A stretch of 64,000 bases of DNA from Pochonia chlamydosporia 170 (GCF_001653235.2 NC_035795.1:806001-870000); one strand, 5' to 3'; numbered from the stretch's first letter, positions 47,316-58,854 are shown. Translations and numbers: made by a program. The notes: generated by a model from the letters alone, not told the origin.

Positions 47316-48735
47316 CTATATGCTCTCTACCTCCATACTCTCTACAGCCTGCCCATTTGGCTTACGGTCCATATCTATCCAAGTAGATTTATTCATCTTC
47401 TCCTGCCCGGCCTCGCTCTTAAAATGATATCCACGTGCTCTCGGCCGTTCACCCGTGCCCTCTGGCAACTCAGGCTCATATGCTGCCAAAAACTTCTTTC
47501 TCTGTTCTTCAAAGTTATCCAATCCCTTCTTCAATTCTGCTCGAATACCTTGGAAAAATACATCAATGACATGATGATTATGAATCTGCAGCAAATTCCA
47601 CCCCAACATCTCCTTCGCATTGAGTAGATGCCGCAGATACGCTCTGTGGTGGTGAGTACAGGCGTAGCACTCGCATCCTTCTTGGAGCGGTACCACTGCG
47701 ACGCTGTGCTCCTCAGACCACATGTTGATGCCCATCGGCTCTGGTGTTTGAAACTCTGGGGCCGGGAAGCTAAATGTGAGTGCTACTCCAGCATCAGAGA
47801 CGCTATTCACAAATGGGACTGCGCAGATATCCACCCCAAGAGATATTTGGCGTAAAACCTCGTGCGGTGACCTGGGTTGGTCAAAAGAAATCTTCGGCAG
47901 TCCGGCGAGGGGTTTGTATGGTTTGAGTTCTGGCAGAATATTGACGTCGTACACGGCCAAGCCTGACAGATCATCGGTGATATCTTCTGCGAGGTGTCTC
48001 AGGTAATCCCACTGAATTGGCAATTCGACTGGAAGGACGGGTGCAAAGACAGAAATGCCAAGTTCGTCCAGGTGTTTTCTGCTTTCAAACTGCCGCAGAA
48101 AGTCGTCAACCCATTCCTCCGTCCGCTCCACCATTTTGATGAGTTTCTTGGACGCTGGGGTCGTGCTTGTGTGGAGTGAATCTGCCAGCGGAACAACGAT
48201 ATCTGGTTGGAGGCTCGTGACTGCGGCGACATATTGGGATACGTTGACGCTTGCGAAGCCAGTTGAGGTGAAGAGCGTGACGGCTTTTGCGCCGTTCCCC
48301 ATGGGAGTTACGACGGCGGGACATCTTCTTGCGCCCAAGATGGTGGTTCTGTCTGGTGACAGGGCAGTGAAATTGTGTAAACGGCGGAGTGTGTTGTGCT
48401 CAGGGGTATTGTAGATTGGGGGTTCTTTACGCTCGACAACTGCTTGTGTCAACTAAGGTGGTCTTGGGGAAGTTATGAACTTGATTGAACTTACAATCTT
48501 CCAGTGCCATGTAGGCTGCGCCTAAGTTTGTATGACGGGTGACATTGTCGGGAGTGAGATGAGGTATGGCGCCTCGAGAAGTGACAGCAGTGTAGTTTGG
48601 GGTGTCAATCGTCTTTCTACCTGGTATGGATAGTCGTCCGAGTCGAGCTGCACAACCGTCTGCAACCACGGCGCCAAGGAGTTCGAAGACCTTTCGCGCA
48701 GGCATGTCTGAGTCGATGTGGTGAGTTTCACTCAT
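47316..48735 (-). CDS. QTRT2: queuine tRNA-ribosyltransferase accessory subunit 2
   Basis: Predicted non-catalytic partner of QTRT1 in the eukaryotic tRNA-guanine transglycosylase, which swaps G34 for queuine in GUN-anticodon tRNAs. In animals the complex associates with mitochondria. Two exons (48735-48495 and 48442-47316) give about 455 residues. An alternative acceptor three bases further in would remove one residue. The start RLGRLSIPGRKTIDTPNYTA is the conserved family opening. The zinc site is intact: CECYAC (C-x-C-x2-C) plus the histidine of LLQIHNHH about 29 residues on. The catalytic aspartate of QTRT1 is replaced, as expected for subunit 2. Its presence implies that this fungus salvages queuine, provided a QTRT1 is encoded elsewhere in the genome. 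Confidence 0.93.
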
Positions 48736-49717
48736 CTTGGCATGGCGGAATTTTAGTATGAGATGCTGGCGCAGATGATGGCTGGTCGGAGGAAGAAATA
48801 GCTGATTTAGGCTGCAGATTGACTTGACTGTGATTCTTTAAGGCAAATGAGAAATTGCCAATATAAAAAGTATCGTAGAGGTTTGGGTAGGTCAGGTCTC
48901 ATGTGAGTCTATTCCCAAATGAATATTGTTTCAATGTGAAAAATGGTGCCCACAGCCAATGAGGACGAACGGTGCCCGCGTGGCGGTGCCGAGATTCATC
49001 CGGACCCTGACAGTCGAGAATGTCAGGGACATGGGTGTGTCTGTCCAGTCAACTTCCAGTTGTGAGCGTCGATGTTCTCCGTTGTTTGTTCATTGAGGCA
49101 GGTGGAGCCCTGACTTGAAGGCCAGCAACTGCCCCAGGCCAAGCACTGCAGTGCGTCAGCTTCTCTGTACTACGCTTGGTTGCACGCAGCCAATCCAGAC
49201 AGAGTGCCCACCAACGTTGGCCAAATGCGGCCAGCGGCTTGCCATTTGACGGTCATGAGTTCGTGTCAAGTCCCTTGTTCCTGCCTGCAGTTTGAATGCC
49301 GGGTCAGCCTGGCGTCTGGTATTTTATAACCTCCAAGGCGCAACTCGAAAATCATCGCCAAATCAACCCATCTGACAAATCGTCTTGACCGATGGTCTCA
49401 GTGCGCTGAAACGCACACCACGTCCTTGCGCTGCCTCTGTGAGCTTACGAAACAGCGACCAACAAGCTCAGCCACCTGCAGCATTGGCACTGGCGAATAC
49501 GACCAGGAAGGCCAACTTGACGCTTCGGGCCTTGCAAAATCGGGGACTTCTGTGCGTCGACCCACTTCCGTGTTAGCCGGTCTTCCTGGCCATCCTGGGC
49601 AGACTGCGCCAAGCTCTACTGTTTCGCAATCAACCCGGCCAGACTCGTCTCAAGACCCAGTGTACTGCTCCTCGTTCCTGTCGTTGTTTCTGATCTTCTC
49701 TTGTTCCCTGCATCATC
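48736..49717. other. divergent promoter region, QTRT2 and LCCL protein
   Basis: Contains both 5' flanks. Short frames only. The last 200 bases are C/T-rich leader sequence. No gene seen. Confidence 0.55.
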
Positions 49718-51784
49718 ATGGTTGGCCATCATGAGGATGAAGACCAGCCCCTCATGACAGACTCCGAGCGACGCGAGGCCAACATCGACCTTGACGGCGA
49801 CAACGTCAACTCGGATGGTCCTCAACGGGCTACCCAGCGTGGGCGTGAGCGCGGTGACGACACCAACACCAACAACACCACAGCGGATGCGGGACATCCA
49901 GACGCACCTCTTGACACCAGCGACGGCACTCTTCAAGTAGAAGACGAAAGCGACCCGCCCACGCCGAGATTCGTACAGGATGAAAATGCATGGAAGAGGT
50001 GGAAATGGGTTCCTTACCCTGTGCGCCGAATGATTCGGGCGGTTGGCAAGTGGTCCAAAGGTCCGGTGAATCCGCAGCCTTATCGGATCAAGCCATTCTT
50101 CCCCATGATCCAGGAATACCCATTGTTCTTGGTAGAAAAGATCCTGCCAACCGTTAAACGACGCTTTTGGGTGCTATTTTGCTATTTTTCCATTTGGCTC
50201 ATTACATTTGTGCTCGTCAAAAGACAAGGGACCATTGCCACAGAGGTGACTGGATGGGGCCAGCCTCAGACCATCGGATGCGGTGCGACATACTGGGGCT
50301 CAGGCAATTCATGCGGTGTTGACGGGAACGACTGTCGACCCTTTGGGGGTAGTGGATTTGCTTTCCGCTGCTCTGCCAATTGTGCCAGTTATCAAGTACT
50401 AAATCCGAGGGCAGTTGGAGACCAAGAGGTGGTTTACAGGCCTCTGATTGTCGGTGGACCGTCAAACGATGTTGCACCTGAGAACGCTACATATCGAGGA
50501 GATTCGTATATTTGCGGCTCCGCCATTCACGCCGGCGTCATATCAAACGGCAACGGGGGCTGCGGTGTTGTGAAGCTCGTTGGTAGGAGTCAAAATTATC
50601 TGAGCACGCAGCGAAATGGCATTACTAGTGTGGGCTTCAACTCATACTTTCCGCTGTCGTTCTCGTTTCTGCCAGACATCCAATGCGAGTCCCGGGATAC
50701 TAGATGGTCGCTTCTGGCCATCTCGGTCGTCTTCACCGCGGTTTTATCCATCTTCACCTCGTCGCCAGCCATGTTTTTCTTTCCCACTTTCATCGGTGTC
50801 TTCTGGACTGTCGGCATGGCGACCGATCCACCGAGCAACAAGTCCGTCACAGCACTCTTCTCCAACATCTTGGGCAAATTCTTGCCAGCCATGTTCGTAG
50901 CTTGGGTTATGTACGACAAGATGGGCGTCCGCCGCACGCTCAAGGGTCTGACAGCCCAAATCGAAAAGACTGTTTTATGGTTGGGTGCATGCTGGGTTGG
51001 GGCGTTGGATAACTACACTCTCAGCTTCATCCCTATTCAGCGCCTCAACGCTCACGACCTGAACCAACAGCCCGGCGCCAAAGCAGCTCTATCCATCATT
51101 ATTATTGTCCTCGTTGTCGTCGTCGCAACCCAGGTTTGGTTCTTCCGCCAAGAAGCCCGCTTCATCAAATATATCAAGCTCTACGCCATCTTCCTCGCTG
51201 GCATCATCATCTCGCTCGTTCTACCTGGCCTAAATCTGCGCATACACCACTATATCCTGGCGCTTCTTTTACTTCCAGGAACCAGTTTGCAAATGCGGCC
51301 ATCCCTCCTCTATCAAGGTCTCCTCATTGGTCTATTCATCAATGGAATTGCCCGCTGGGGATTCGACCCTGTTCTCCAAACATCCGCCGCCCTTCAAGGT
51401 GATGCCCAAAAGGGAACTCCTCTGCCTGTCATCCATACACCAGTCATAGATCTCTCGAACACGACCGCGTTGCAGTCAAACATTACGTTTACCTGGGATA
51501 AATCCCAGTATAAGCAATTTGACGGACTTAGCATTCTAGTCAATGATGTTGAGCGGTTTAGAACATATTTCACCGATGTGGACGTCAAGGAGAAGTTTAT
51601 TTGGCAAAGGAACAAGACGTTGGATTTGCCAGAGTACTTTAGATTTGCATTTATGGACGGTAGCGACAGTGGAGATTATACCAAGGCGGGCATCTGGACA
51701 AGTGATGGAGAGTGGGCGGAGATGAAGCCGGGACCTTCAAAGGTCAAGGTGAGGAGTATTGGAGAGGAAGTTTTGAGAAGATGA
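49718..51784 (+). CDS. LCCL-domain membrane protein
   Basis: Predicted integral membrane protein with an extracytoplasmic LCCL domain, 688 residues in one exon. The first 120 residues are acidic and disordered. A basic patch (WKRWKWVPYPVRRMIR) then precedes the first membrane segment (about 146-165, WVLFCYFSIWLITFVLV). The LCCL domain follows at about 185-310: Cys-rich, with CGATYWGSG near its start and the diagnostic Y-x-x-x-S-x-I-C-x-x-A-I-H-A-G core seen as YRGDSYICGSAIHAG. At least six further hydrophobic segments fill about 325-545 (for example ALSIIIIVLVVVVATQVWFF), and the tail has a beta-rich C-terminal domain with several N-glycosylation sites. Fungal LCCL proteins of this design are conserved but of unknown function. 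Lipid or polysaccharide binding is inferred from the domain elsewhere. Confidence 0.88.
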   Translation: MVGHHEDEDQPLMTDSERREANIDLDGDNVNSDGPQRATQRGRERGDDTNTNNTTADAGHPDAPLDTSDGTLQVEDESDPPTPRFVQDENAWKRWKWVPYPVRRMIRAVGKWSKGPVNPQPYRIKPFFPMIQEYPLFLVEKILPTVKRRFWVLFCYFSIWLITFVLVKRQGTIATEVTGWGQPQTIGCGATYWGSGNSCGVDGNDCRPFGGSGFAFRCSANCASYQVLNPRAVGDQEVVYRPLIVGGPSNDVAPENATYRGDSYICGSAIHAGVISNGNGGCGVVKLVGRSQNYLSTQRNGITSVGFNSYFPLSFSFLPDIQCESRDTRWSLLAISVVFTAVLSIFTSSPAMFFFPTFIGVFWTVGMATDPPSNKSVTALFSNILGKFLPAMFVAWVMYDKMGVRRTLKGLTAQIEKTVLWLGACWVGALDNYTLSFIPIQRLNAHDLNQQPGAKAALSIIIIVLVVVVATQVWFFRQEARFIKYIKLYAIFLAGIIISLVLPGLNLRIHHYILALLLLPGTSLQMRPSLLYQGLLIGLFINGIARWGFDPVLQTSAALQGDAQKGTPLPVIHTPVIDLSNTTALQSNITFTWDKSQYKQFDGLSILVNDVERFRTYFTDVDVKEKFIWQRNKTLDLPEYFRFAFMDGSDSGDYTKAGIWTSDGEWAEMKPGPSKVKVRSIGEEVLRR

Positions 51785-51895
51785 TGTAGGTTGAATATAC
51801 TTGGATTTAACGTGTCATTTGGTGAAGCCGAGACACCTGTCTATTCATCGATCCCTTGTTATGATTCAGTGAAAACCCAATTCATTTAAATAAAA

Positions 51896-51905
51896 TACCT
51901 AGGTA
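51896..51905. promoter_or_regulatory. perfect palindrome TACCTAGGTA
   Basis: Second exact copy of the 10-bp palindrome, in the 277-bp gap between the LCCL and thioesterase-like genes. It could act in termination of one or in promoter function of the other. Confidence 0.5.
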
Positions 51906-52061
51906 TGTATCAATATTGTAAATCGTACTTTCTTGTTGTAAATCCCCATCTTTCGCCATCCTAGCGACGAGTTGAAAGTCTTGTCTCCACTTCTCACCAC
52001 CACACATCACCTCCATCAACAACAACTCACCATCACATCAACATCACCACAAACCACAGCA

Positions 52062-52748
52062 ATGCCCCCCCGAATACCAACCCAAGCAGACTTCACCCCC
52101 CTCCAATCCACCCTCCCCCTAACCACGCACTTCCCCTCCCCGCCAGAATCAACAACCGCCATCCTCATCCTCCTCCACGGCCTAGGCGACTCCGAGATCC
52201 CCTTCGCCTCCTTCGCCCGCAACCTCAACCTCCCCGGCGTACTGGCCATTTCCGTCCGCGGCACATCCCCCCTCCCTCCATCCCTAATCGACGATTCGGC
52301 AACAGGCCCACACTCCCACTGGGGCGATGACCTAACGCTCGACTCTAACACGGGGGAGTTGGATCCCGATCCTGGCTTCAGGAGAGCTTCTGAGCGGCTG
52401 ATGAATGAGTTGATACGGGGTGTCATCATCGACAAATGCGGCTGGGAGATGAGTGATGTATTGGTATTTGGATTCGGGCAGGGCGGCTCACTGGCGCTAG
52501 GGATGGGAATGCAGCACACGCTAAAGGGGGTTGTTACGATTGGGGGTGGTGTGCCGCGGAGTATGGCAGGTGGGAAGAGTGATACGTTTGTGCTGGCTTG
52601 CCAGGTCGATGGGATGGAGGAGGATCTGAGGCGTTGGTTTACGAATGTCCAGATTGTGAAGTGGGCGGGGGGAGTGAGGATGCCAAGAGATAGGGAGGAA
52701 GTGTTTCCGTTGATGAAGTTTTTCGCGGATAGGCTTAGGAGTTTTTAG
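52062..52748 (+). CDS. acyl-protein thioesterase-like protein, catalytic serine missing
   Basis: Predicted alpha/beta-hydrolase of the phospholipase/carboxylesterase (acyl-protein thioesterase) family, 228 residues in one exon. The ATG at 52062 is used because upstream frame extension to 51972 has no ATG. Family landmarks are ILILLHGLGDS (about 34-44), the Trp-containing segment SHWGDDLTLDS, and the nucleophile elbow. The elbow reads GFGQGGSLAL instead of GFSQGG, so the catalytic serine (about residue 139) is glycine. The C-terminal histidine that should follow near MPRDREEVFP is also absent. The protein is therefore probably not a hydrolase and may bind a partner or lipid. I recall similar serine-less fungal homologues but could not check. 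Its stop lies 27 bp from the convergent GCP5 stop. Confidence 0.85.
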   Translation: MPPRIPTQADFTPLQSTLPLTTHFPSPPESTTAILILLHGLGDSEIPFASFARNLNLPGVLAISVRGTSPLPPSLIDDSATGPHSHWGDDLTLDSNTGELDPDPGFRRASERLMNELIRGVIIDKCGWEMSDVLVFGFGQGGSLALGMGMQHTLKGVVTIGGGVPRSMAGGKSDTFVLACQVDGMEEDLRRWFTNVQIVKWAGGVRMPRDREEVFPLMKFFADRLRSF

Positions 52749-52775
52749 GGGGTATGAATTAGAAGTTTTATTAGG

Positions 52776-55338
52776 CTATGTAATGTCTCCTGTTTGGAGC
52801 ATGTCTGCTAGGATATCCCATTTTGTGGACTGTGCGTCGCTGGTGGCGCGTGCGAGGCCGCGTAGTCCGGAATATATGAAGCGTATTTGGCTGTCGATGT
52901 CTGCTTTGAGAGAAATCAACATATCTTGGTAAGACGTATCGGTGGATTCATCTGGTTGTATGGCCCCGGTGCGTATTCGTTCTAGTTTGAGGGAGAGATC
53001 GAGTGTGTCGAGGATGGTGTCGAGGATGGGCGTCAATCTGCTCCCCAGACATGCTTGGTCAATCATTGCTTTTGTGGCTCGTTGATGCACGGAGATGAGC
53101 TCGTCCATGTCGTGGGAGGAGGCGAGGTCCCGACGCAGCTGGATGTCGATGGGGGTGAGCACCAGGGTCGTCAGGTATGTCTGGAGGGTGGTGCAGAACC
53201 AGAGGAGTTTGCTGCGGGAAGCGTAGAAGACGGCGCTGGCGTTCCAGTTGTCGTGGTCGGTCCAGTAGTTGTCTAGGATTTTGGGCTTGTGAAGCGTGTA
53301 TGTGGCGCGTTTGAGTTGGAGCAGGAGCGTGAAGATGGACTGGTAGTGCTGCATGCTGGTGTCTGTGAAGATCATCTGCAGGGCCCAGGGGAGGCGATAC
53401 GTGATGGTGATGCCGCTGAGGATGCTGCGGACTGAGTTGCGGCACTGGACGGCAGGGAGGTTGTGCATGTTGGGCGCGACGGTCATGGTGAGGCGGCTGG
53501 GGTCCATGGTGGTGAAGCTGTCTTGGGCGGCGGCTGTTAAGGCGTACCGGTCTGACCAGTTGGTTTGCAGGGCATCTAGCTTGGTGAATATGCTGTCGGA
53601 GAGGGTGGATGATGCACCATCGGACATGAGGTAGATGCTGTGGAGGGTGTCGAGGGTCGAACTCAGTGCCCAGTCGTTGAAGAGGGCGTTTTTGAGCGTC
53701 GTCGACGTTGTGCGATACTTGCTCTGGATCCAGCGGTCGAACGCGAGGTCGAAGAGCTCTGCGAAGGGTACGAGTTCTTGTCCGGCTGGACAAATCGTGG
53801 CGTAGTCGAGTGGTGGTTCGGGTCGGGCCTTTTGTGAAACGGCTGCGTCGTGCTTCCCAAGCAATTTGAGGACGATGATGTTCTTCCCTGCGTTGTAGAT
53901 ATTGCCTATGGCTGTTCGAAGAAACGCCGGTGCGTGCAAGGTTCCATCTGGCGTTCGGCGGAGATGATATCCCTCTTGCCATGTTTTGCCTAATGGAGTA
54001 GCGGTTGGTACCTCTGCTACGAAGAATAAATCACTGGCTGACAGCAACTTCCCCTCGTCCATCCATAGACGAATCGGGCGTAGATACACCCTGAAGCATT
54101 CGGCAAAGATTCGTGCTAGAAACTCGTACAGTTCTGATTTCCCACTCAGTTGAGCAGCGCAAGTTTCGTCAAACACTAATTCTAGATATCGGAAGGGTGT
54201 GGGATCTGGCTCAGATCCAATCGTGGACACGATGTCTGCCAGGGCGTACAATGGTTCCAGCCAGGGTATCAATTCGGCTTTGATTCTCACCAGGCTGAGC
54301 ACATACTCTGATGAAGGCGCAGCCAGGCGGGTTTGTAGTTCGGAAATGTTCACATCCAGCTGACGCAGTCGATCAGAGATGCAGTCCTGAAATGCTTGCA
54401 AATGAGGAACATCCTGCCGTTGCCCGACGAATAAACGAAGCGTCCGCAGGTGGTTACCGAAATCTGTAAAGCTTTGCATAATGGCTCTGTATGTTTCCCA
54501 TGCCATGTTCTCGAGTTGAAAGGACAGGTCTGCCACACAATTTCGGGAAAAGAGAGTGCAGTCCAGTCCCTGAAGCATGAAGAGAACGTCTCGCACGACC
54601 TGGATTTCAGAAACGGCTACTTTTCGTGCATGTCTCGATGGGTCGTCGGGTTGCGCTTGTGTTCTCCATTTCTGCGCAGTCTGAACTTGTTCAAAGGTGG
54701 TTGAGTCTTGAGGGTGGGTTACATATGTCTCTGCGGTTCGTGCTGCGTGATCTCCGTCCCCGTACAACGATGTGGCCTCAGATTCGGTCGTAGATTGCTG
54801 TTCGAAGACTTCATCTCCAGACTCGTCGCTGTAATTCACGTCCATCCATAAAAGGTCGTCCTGGTCCCAGCCATCCTCCTTGGCAATATCCTCCCACCGT
54901 AATGCGGTTGTGGGTTCGACATCATCGTACCCCAACAACTCCAGGTCATCAAGTTTGGATTTAAAAGTAGGCTGATCAGATAATTCCAAGAGTAGATGCA
55001 GAATCTCAGGATGCCATTTCGATGGAGTGCCTTTTAGCGTCACCAGTCGTTGGCGCAAGGCATCTGCCAAGTCATCTCGGTTATTGACACGGAACCGCTC
55101 ATCAAGTCCCTCGAGTGTCTTTTCTACTTCAAAATGATTTGTCTGGAGAAAAGTATGCGATTTCAATCTTTTCAATGAAGCATCACTTATTTTGTTAATT
55201 TTTGACTCGTCTCCCTGATTTGTCTTGTCAGTATAGTTATCCCTCCCAACACGGTATTCATCTTACTTGGATGGATGAAGGGACTAGCGTTTGAACAAGC
55301 TCACGAGTTAGAGCACCGAGGCGTGACGCAAAAGACAT
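52776..55338 (-). CDS. gamma-tubulin complex component, GCP5 type
   Basis: Predicted subunit of the gamma-tubulin ring complex at spindle pole bodies and microtubule-organising centres. Two exons (55338-55267 and 55214-52776) give 836 residues. The first exon encodes only 24 residues (MSFASRLGALTRELV), and the join reads SSIQ-GDESKINKISD. The region at about 110-140 has the GCP5 hallmark LRWEDIAKEDGWDQDD. The GCP N-terminal grip1 domain follows (SEIQVVRDVLFMLQGLD, residues about 235-480) and the grip2 domain is toward the C-terminus (YRLPWALQMIFTDTSMQHYQSIFTLLLQLKRA). In filamentous fungi, GCP4-6 type subunits (GCPD-F) are often dispensable. Assignment to GCP5 rather than GCP6 rests on the N-terminal block and size. 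The 3' end nearly abuts the convergent thioesterase-like gene. Confidence 0.88.
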
Positions 55339-55932
55339 GACTATATGTTTTTTCCATCTTCAACTGAAGACGTAGCATAACAAGAAATGCAGTCTCTCAA
55401 TGCCGATGAGAAGTGAAGTCGGAACACGGACTCTGTCTGCAAGTATGAGTCTGGTGGCATCTGATCAAATGATTTGGTGGGGCGCGTCTCGCTCAGGCGC
55501 GGTCTGGTCAATCTGATGCTGGCCAGTGGGGTTGCGACCGACATGGAGTCTGGTCTGGCACCAAGTTCAATGTTTGGCGTGACATCAGCCCCTTTACCGT
55601 GTTGAGGCTTGGTATTCCGTACCTAGGCACCTTGCTTGATCTTAACCTTGACCCTTGAACTTGGTGGAGCAATCAATGGGTGGCCAACTTTTGACATCTT
55701 CACAATCCGTCCTCCCACGATTCTCTCTCGCCTTTCGCAATTGCCAGCCGTCGACTCATCCGCTTCTTGGCCAGACGAGACACATGCCATTACAGCATTA
55801 GGCGACAAGCCCTGGCGATCATTCAACCTCGTACACATTCTGTTTGAACCATATCACATTTGCTAGCGCGATTGCAAACCTTCCATCAGGCAGAGTCTCG
55901 CGTTTGAGCTCCACAGCTCAGTCGACATAGCC
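55339..55932. other. divergent promoter region, GCP5 and mannosyltransferase
   Basis: Contains both 5' flanks. A TACCTAGGCA half-palindrome lies near 55620. No gene seen. Confidence 0.55.
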
Positions 55933-57308
55933 ATGGCCATCGCACGACCCGTTCGGGTCTTGCTGTTTGCTGCAGCCATTCTCTGGTGTTTCTTCCTCTA
56001 CCAAGTCTTTCGGCCCTCATCCGGCCTGCGTGGACCGGGGGAGCGCTATGTCAACTTCGAGCGAGATCCCAATTTAGATCGTTCGTCATCCACCTCTTAC
56101 TACCGCTAATTAAAGAGATTCTCCCTAAACTAATCAATTTTGCGATTATAGCTACGGGAGAGCCAGAAGGAGTTCTTGTGCGCACTTCCGACAAATACGC
56201 TCCCGATGCCAAAGACACCGACCGCATCAATGCGACCCTTTTAGCCCTCGTGCGAAATTCCGAAGTTGACGAGATGGTTGCTTCCATGGAAGACTTGGAG
56301 CGAACGTGGAATAGCAAGTTCAACTACCCATGGACTTTCTTCAATGATGAGCCCTTTTCAGAAGAATTCAAGAAGAAGACCCAGGCTGCAACCAAAGCCA
56401 AATGCCACTACGGTATGTCTTTGACGCCATTCCGCTGTTGGTTTGACAAAATCGAATCATATTTCTAACTCAGTACAGAAATCATCCCCAAGGAACATTG
56501 GACTGTCCCGACCTGGATCGACCAACAGCTATATGACGAATCCACCGCCATCTTAGAGAAAAGCGGCGTTCAGTACGCCAAAATGGTCTCCTACCATCAA
56601 ATGTGCCGATGGAACAGTGGTCTCTTTTACAAGCATCCTGCGTTAAAAAATACTCGATGGTATTGGCGTGTTGAGCCCAAAGTTCACTTCTTCTGCGATG
56701 TCGACTACGATGTCTTCCGGTATATGCAGGATAACAACAAGACGTACGGCTTCACCATCACACTATACGATGAGCCCAAAACACTGCCAACTCTTTGGCC
56801 CGAGACCGTCAGATTCCTAAACGACCACCCTGAGCATCTACATACCAACAACGCTTTCGACTGGCTTACCGACAAGGAGAGGCGGCCGGCGCATAACAAA
56901 GGGGCCCAGGGGTATTCCACATGTCACTTCTGGAGCAACTTCGAGGTCGGAGATATGGACTTTTTCAGAAGTCAGCCCTACGAGGACTACTTTAATCATT
57001 TGGACCGAGCTGGTGGTTTCTTCTACGAGCGATGGGGTGATGCTCCCGTTCATAGCATTGGCCTTGGTTTGTTTGAAGACAAGACCAAAATCCATTGGTG
57101 AGTCTCACTTGAGAATTTGTGCAGGAAATCACTTCGCTAACGGTACAATAGGTTCCGAGATATTGGATACCAGCACATCCCATTCTTCAACTGCCCCAAT
57201 TCACCAAAGTGCAGTGGCTGCGTGACTGGACGCCTTACCGATGGCGAAGCTTTCTTGCACCACGAAGATTGCAGACCGAACTGGTTCAAGTACGTCGGTT
57301 TAGGCTAA
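55933..57308 (+). CDS. alpha-1,2-mannosyltransferase, KRE2/MNT1 family (GT15)
   Basis: Predicted Golgi type II membrane glycosyltransferase that adds alpha-1,2-linked mannose to O- and N-linked glycans or glycolipids for cell-wall mannoprotein synthesis. Four exons (55933-56080, 56152-56412, 56479-57097, 57152-57308) give 394 residues. A short cytosolic tail (MAIARPVR) leads to one membrane anchor (about 9-26, VLLFAAAILWCFFLYQVF), then a stem and the catalytic domain. GT15 motifs are clear: YPWTFFNDEPF, YHQMCRWNSGLF, the metal-site-like VEPKVHFFCDVDYD, and FWSNFEVGDMDFFRS with the Glu and Asp expected to be catalytic. Cysteine pairs near the end (CPNSPKCSGC) are typical. The frame ends at a TAA soon after a donor-like GTACGT that is probably not used. 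Confidence 0.94.
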
Positions 57309-57702
57309 ACTTAGTTTGCTTATACTGCATTCAAAGGACGATGGCTCGAGTTGCCTCTGACCTGGATGGCTGGCGAATCGGTACCCAGAGCAGCAATGCG
57401 TGAACAGACCACTGGTGAAGTTGGAAAAAGATTATGGACGGTAAAGGTTTGGGGATAATAATGGAAGCATTTGATTTGGGAATCTAGGTGTTAATGGCGC
57501 TTGCTACGTTGAGATTTATAAGGGTCTCGGCTTCTTCTCTACGGCGTTGCAGCAAGATAAACAGAAATACTTGCGATTCAAGGACAAGCCAGGTGTCCTT
57601 CGAATTGTGTATCGATATAAATGACTTGACGAAAGAAGACTTGAAACCTAGTTGAAAGCATACGTTTTTGCTTTCTTCATTAATGTATAGCATAAAATGA
57701 TT
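57309..57702. other. convergent 3' intergenic region
   Basis: Between the mannosyltransferase (+) and WD40 (-) stops. AT-rich. No gene seen. Confidence 0.55.
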
Positions 57703-58854
57703 CTATATATTGAAAACTGATACCACGCCGGAGGATCCTCCTACGCAGAATTGATCTCCCCAGCCGTCTTCTCTCCATGCCAGACAGCTAATCACGTTGC
57801 TGCGTATTCTTTCTTTGCCGTCTCTACCAATAGCTTTCTTCTTTTGCTCGTACCCTTGCGGGCCCCAAGGCACTTTCACTTTGGCGACAACCTTCCCAGT
57901 CAGTAGGTCCCACGCCCAAATTCTACCCTCACCCGTATTCCCCGGTTCACTGGCCATTTCATCGCCCGCTATCACATACTTCTCCCGGTGGCCTAAAAGA
58001 GACTGCACCCGTATTTCCTCATTCTTCCATATAGGATCAGAATATGCCCTGAGACAAGTCCCCTTCTCGCGATCCATAAGTCGCATCTTGCTGTCCAGCG
58101 TGCCCACCAACATTGATCGACCATCCTTCGTAAGAGATAGGCTGGTAACGCTTGCTCCCATGACATCGGTGGTGCATTTCCCCATCCTAACATCATAGCT
58201 CCTCACCCGCCCATCCACACTCCCCGTCACGACTTCCGGCCCACGAACCACCAAAGACGTAATCGCATCCCGAGCCTCGCTCAGCACCTGTATAGGCTTG
58301 ACACTGCCGCTCTTCATATCCCATATACGCGCAGTCGTGTCAAAACCCCCACTTACCACCAGAGAGTCTCCATCTCCCGCGAAACTGACGCAATTAATCC
58401 GCGCCGAATGGCCGTGAACATTGCCGCCAAACCGTCTCGTCGTCACCGCCGTAGCCACGTCCCAGAGGAACACGGAGCGATCGCCACCGCCCGACACGAA
58501 TTTCTCATTGTCCGCTGCGACATCTAGACTGAGCACTTCGTACCCGTGCGCTGAGTAGGTTTGAATCAGGCGGCCTTGCGGGATGGCTGGCTTGGTTCCA
58601 GATGGGGGTTCTGGTACGGGGATGTTAGAGAATGGGTTGTAGAGGCGAATTGAGCGGTCTCCGGATCCTGTGAGAATGTATGATCCGGGAGACGCTGAGT
58701 ACTTGACGGCGTGGACAGGACCTGAGTGTCATGAGCGTCAGTGAAAATTCCAGCTTGTGGCACGGGGTTTTATGTTTTTGTTTTTTGGCTGAGGTAGGAA
58801 AATCATACCATTGGAACCAAGCAGGTAAGCCGCTGGTTTATCTGGGAAACTCAT
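57703..58854 (-). CDS. WD40 protein, WDR83/MORG1 type
   Basis: Predicted seven-bladed WD40 propeller, orthologous in layout to WDR83 (MORG1), a scaffold linked in animals to ERK signalling and to spliceosomal complexes. Two exons (58854-58809 and 58721-57703) give 354 residues. The first exon codes 15 residues. Repeats are regular, and the most telling block is HGYEVLSLDVAADNEKFVSGGG followed by SVFLWDVAT and a weak GNVHGHSARINCVSF blade. LSEARDAITSLVVRG and TGSVDGRVRSYDVRMGK match WDR83 closely. The fifth to sixth blades carry a fungal insertion (GDEMASEPGNTGEGR) and the loop ends VVSVFNI. Fungal homologues are usually annotated only as WD repeat proteins. The role here is inferred. Confidence 0.9.

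Noticed and set aside
53059..53982. 307-codon Arg/His/Pro-rich frame within GCP5
   Set aside because: Same-strand shadow of the GCP5 exon with a composition typical of an off-frame translation.
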